DNA of 45,192 nt from Corynebacterium sp. ACRPS (GTDB lineage: Bacteria; Actinomycetota; Actinomycetes; Mycobacteriales; Mycobacteriaceae): contig NZ_JAKRMY010000017.1 in the NCBI RefSeq assembly GCF_022346005.1, positions 1 to 45,192 on the forward strand, given 5' to 3'. The position numbers and the translations under genes were made by a program. Under the pieces are notes generated by a model that did not search any database, was not told where the DNA came from, and worked only from the letters and a program-made list of their open reading frames with translations. Positions 45,071-45,192 of the stretch are shown piece by piece. Within the stretch, counting starts at the first letter, position 1. Each line of letters begins with the position of its first letter.

Positions 45071-45192
45071 TGTGGGGTTGCCCGCAAATCGTGGACACGT
45101 AGTGGAGCTACCTAGTGGTTAGGCAGCGATTTCTTTTCTGCTGGTGGTTAGGCTGGTGTGGTTTTCGAAATCGACGGGGCTGACCATCCCGA
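45071..45192 (-). mobile_element. IS3-family insertion sequence, right end (continues beyond window)
   Basis: From 45071 the sequence TGTGGGGTTGCCCGCAAATC followed by GTGGACACG resembles an IS3-type terminal inverted repeat (TG start, then ...AAT-GTGGACAC). The transposase C-terminus lies just inside on the minus strand. The left end and target duplication are outside the window. Confidence 0.75.
45119..45192 (-). CDS. IS3-family transposase, C-terminal fragment
   Basis: Only the last 23 codons are in the window. They read GMVSPVDFENHTSL, then TTSRKEIAA and stop. SPVDFE is the usual end of IS3-family OrfB integrase-type transposases. The rest lies beyond the right edge, so intactness cannot be judged. 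Confidence 0.7.
   Translation of the reverse strand, partial: GMVSPVDFENHTSLTTSRKEIAA

Overview
The window looks like chromosomal DNA of a high-GC Corynebacterium. Support comes from DtxR-type iron boxes, a BioQ-like biotin operator, class Ib nrdHIE plus nrdF next to ctaD/serB, a Cys-less L36 and a dinG-pncB-clpS-...-murI-rph-rdgB block in the order known from Mycobacterium and Corynebacterium. Pyruvate formate-lyase, which C. glutamicum lacks, argues for a non-glutamicum, probably host-associated species; the species itself is not determined. Nearly all of it is housekeeping chromosome with tightly packed genes. The right end (from about 42.5 kb) is more AT-rich and accessory-like.

Layout. 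1-2 kb: the N-terminal part of a luciferase-like monooxygenase and an L,D-transpeptidase lipoprotein. 2.2-5.5 kb: tRNA-Lys and a three-gene iron/siderophore ABC importer behind two abutting DtxR boxes. 5.5-9.4 kb: glutaminase with a STAS domain, a DUF3618 membrane protein, the peroxiredoxin bcp, a TetR regulator and an HNH nuclease. 9.4-12.8 kb: bioA-bioD, divergent from a POT peptide transporter. 12.8-18.2 kb: an SPFH protein and a pyruvate formate-lyase operon in which the enzyme is split into a core protein and a separate 83-residue glycyl-radical protein, followed by the activase and an alpha/beta hydrolase. 18.5-20.6 kb: an NCS2 purine permease fused to an OHCU-decarboxylase domain, then tRNA-Leu. 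20.7-31 kb: lprD-like, DUF3817, rdgB, rph, an Rv1339-like metallo-hydrolase, murI, rhomboid, P1 peptidase, DUF2017, clpS, pncB, dinG and a PTH2 protein. 31-39.5 kb: serB, ctaD, nrdF, a GntR regulator, nrdE-nrdI-nrdH with paired NrdR boxes, and rpmJ. 39.5-45.2 kb: a sugar MFS transporter, nadE, a fructosamine-kinase-like gene, two secreted SGNH esterases, and a cutinase cut off by an IS3-family element whose end lies at the window edge.

Most notable: (1) a 12-base word (CGCTTGCCGATG) occurs perfectly ten times in 45 kb, always inside genes, in two reading frames, with an 11-base copy antisense to its gene; (2) a naturally split pyruvate formate-lyase; (3) a permease fused to a ureide-pathway enzyme domain; (4) divergent, apparently leaderless bioA and transporter genes that share one -10 element beside a BioQ-like palindrome.
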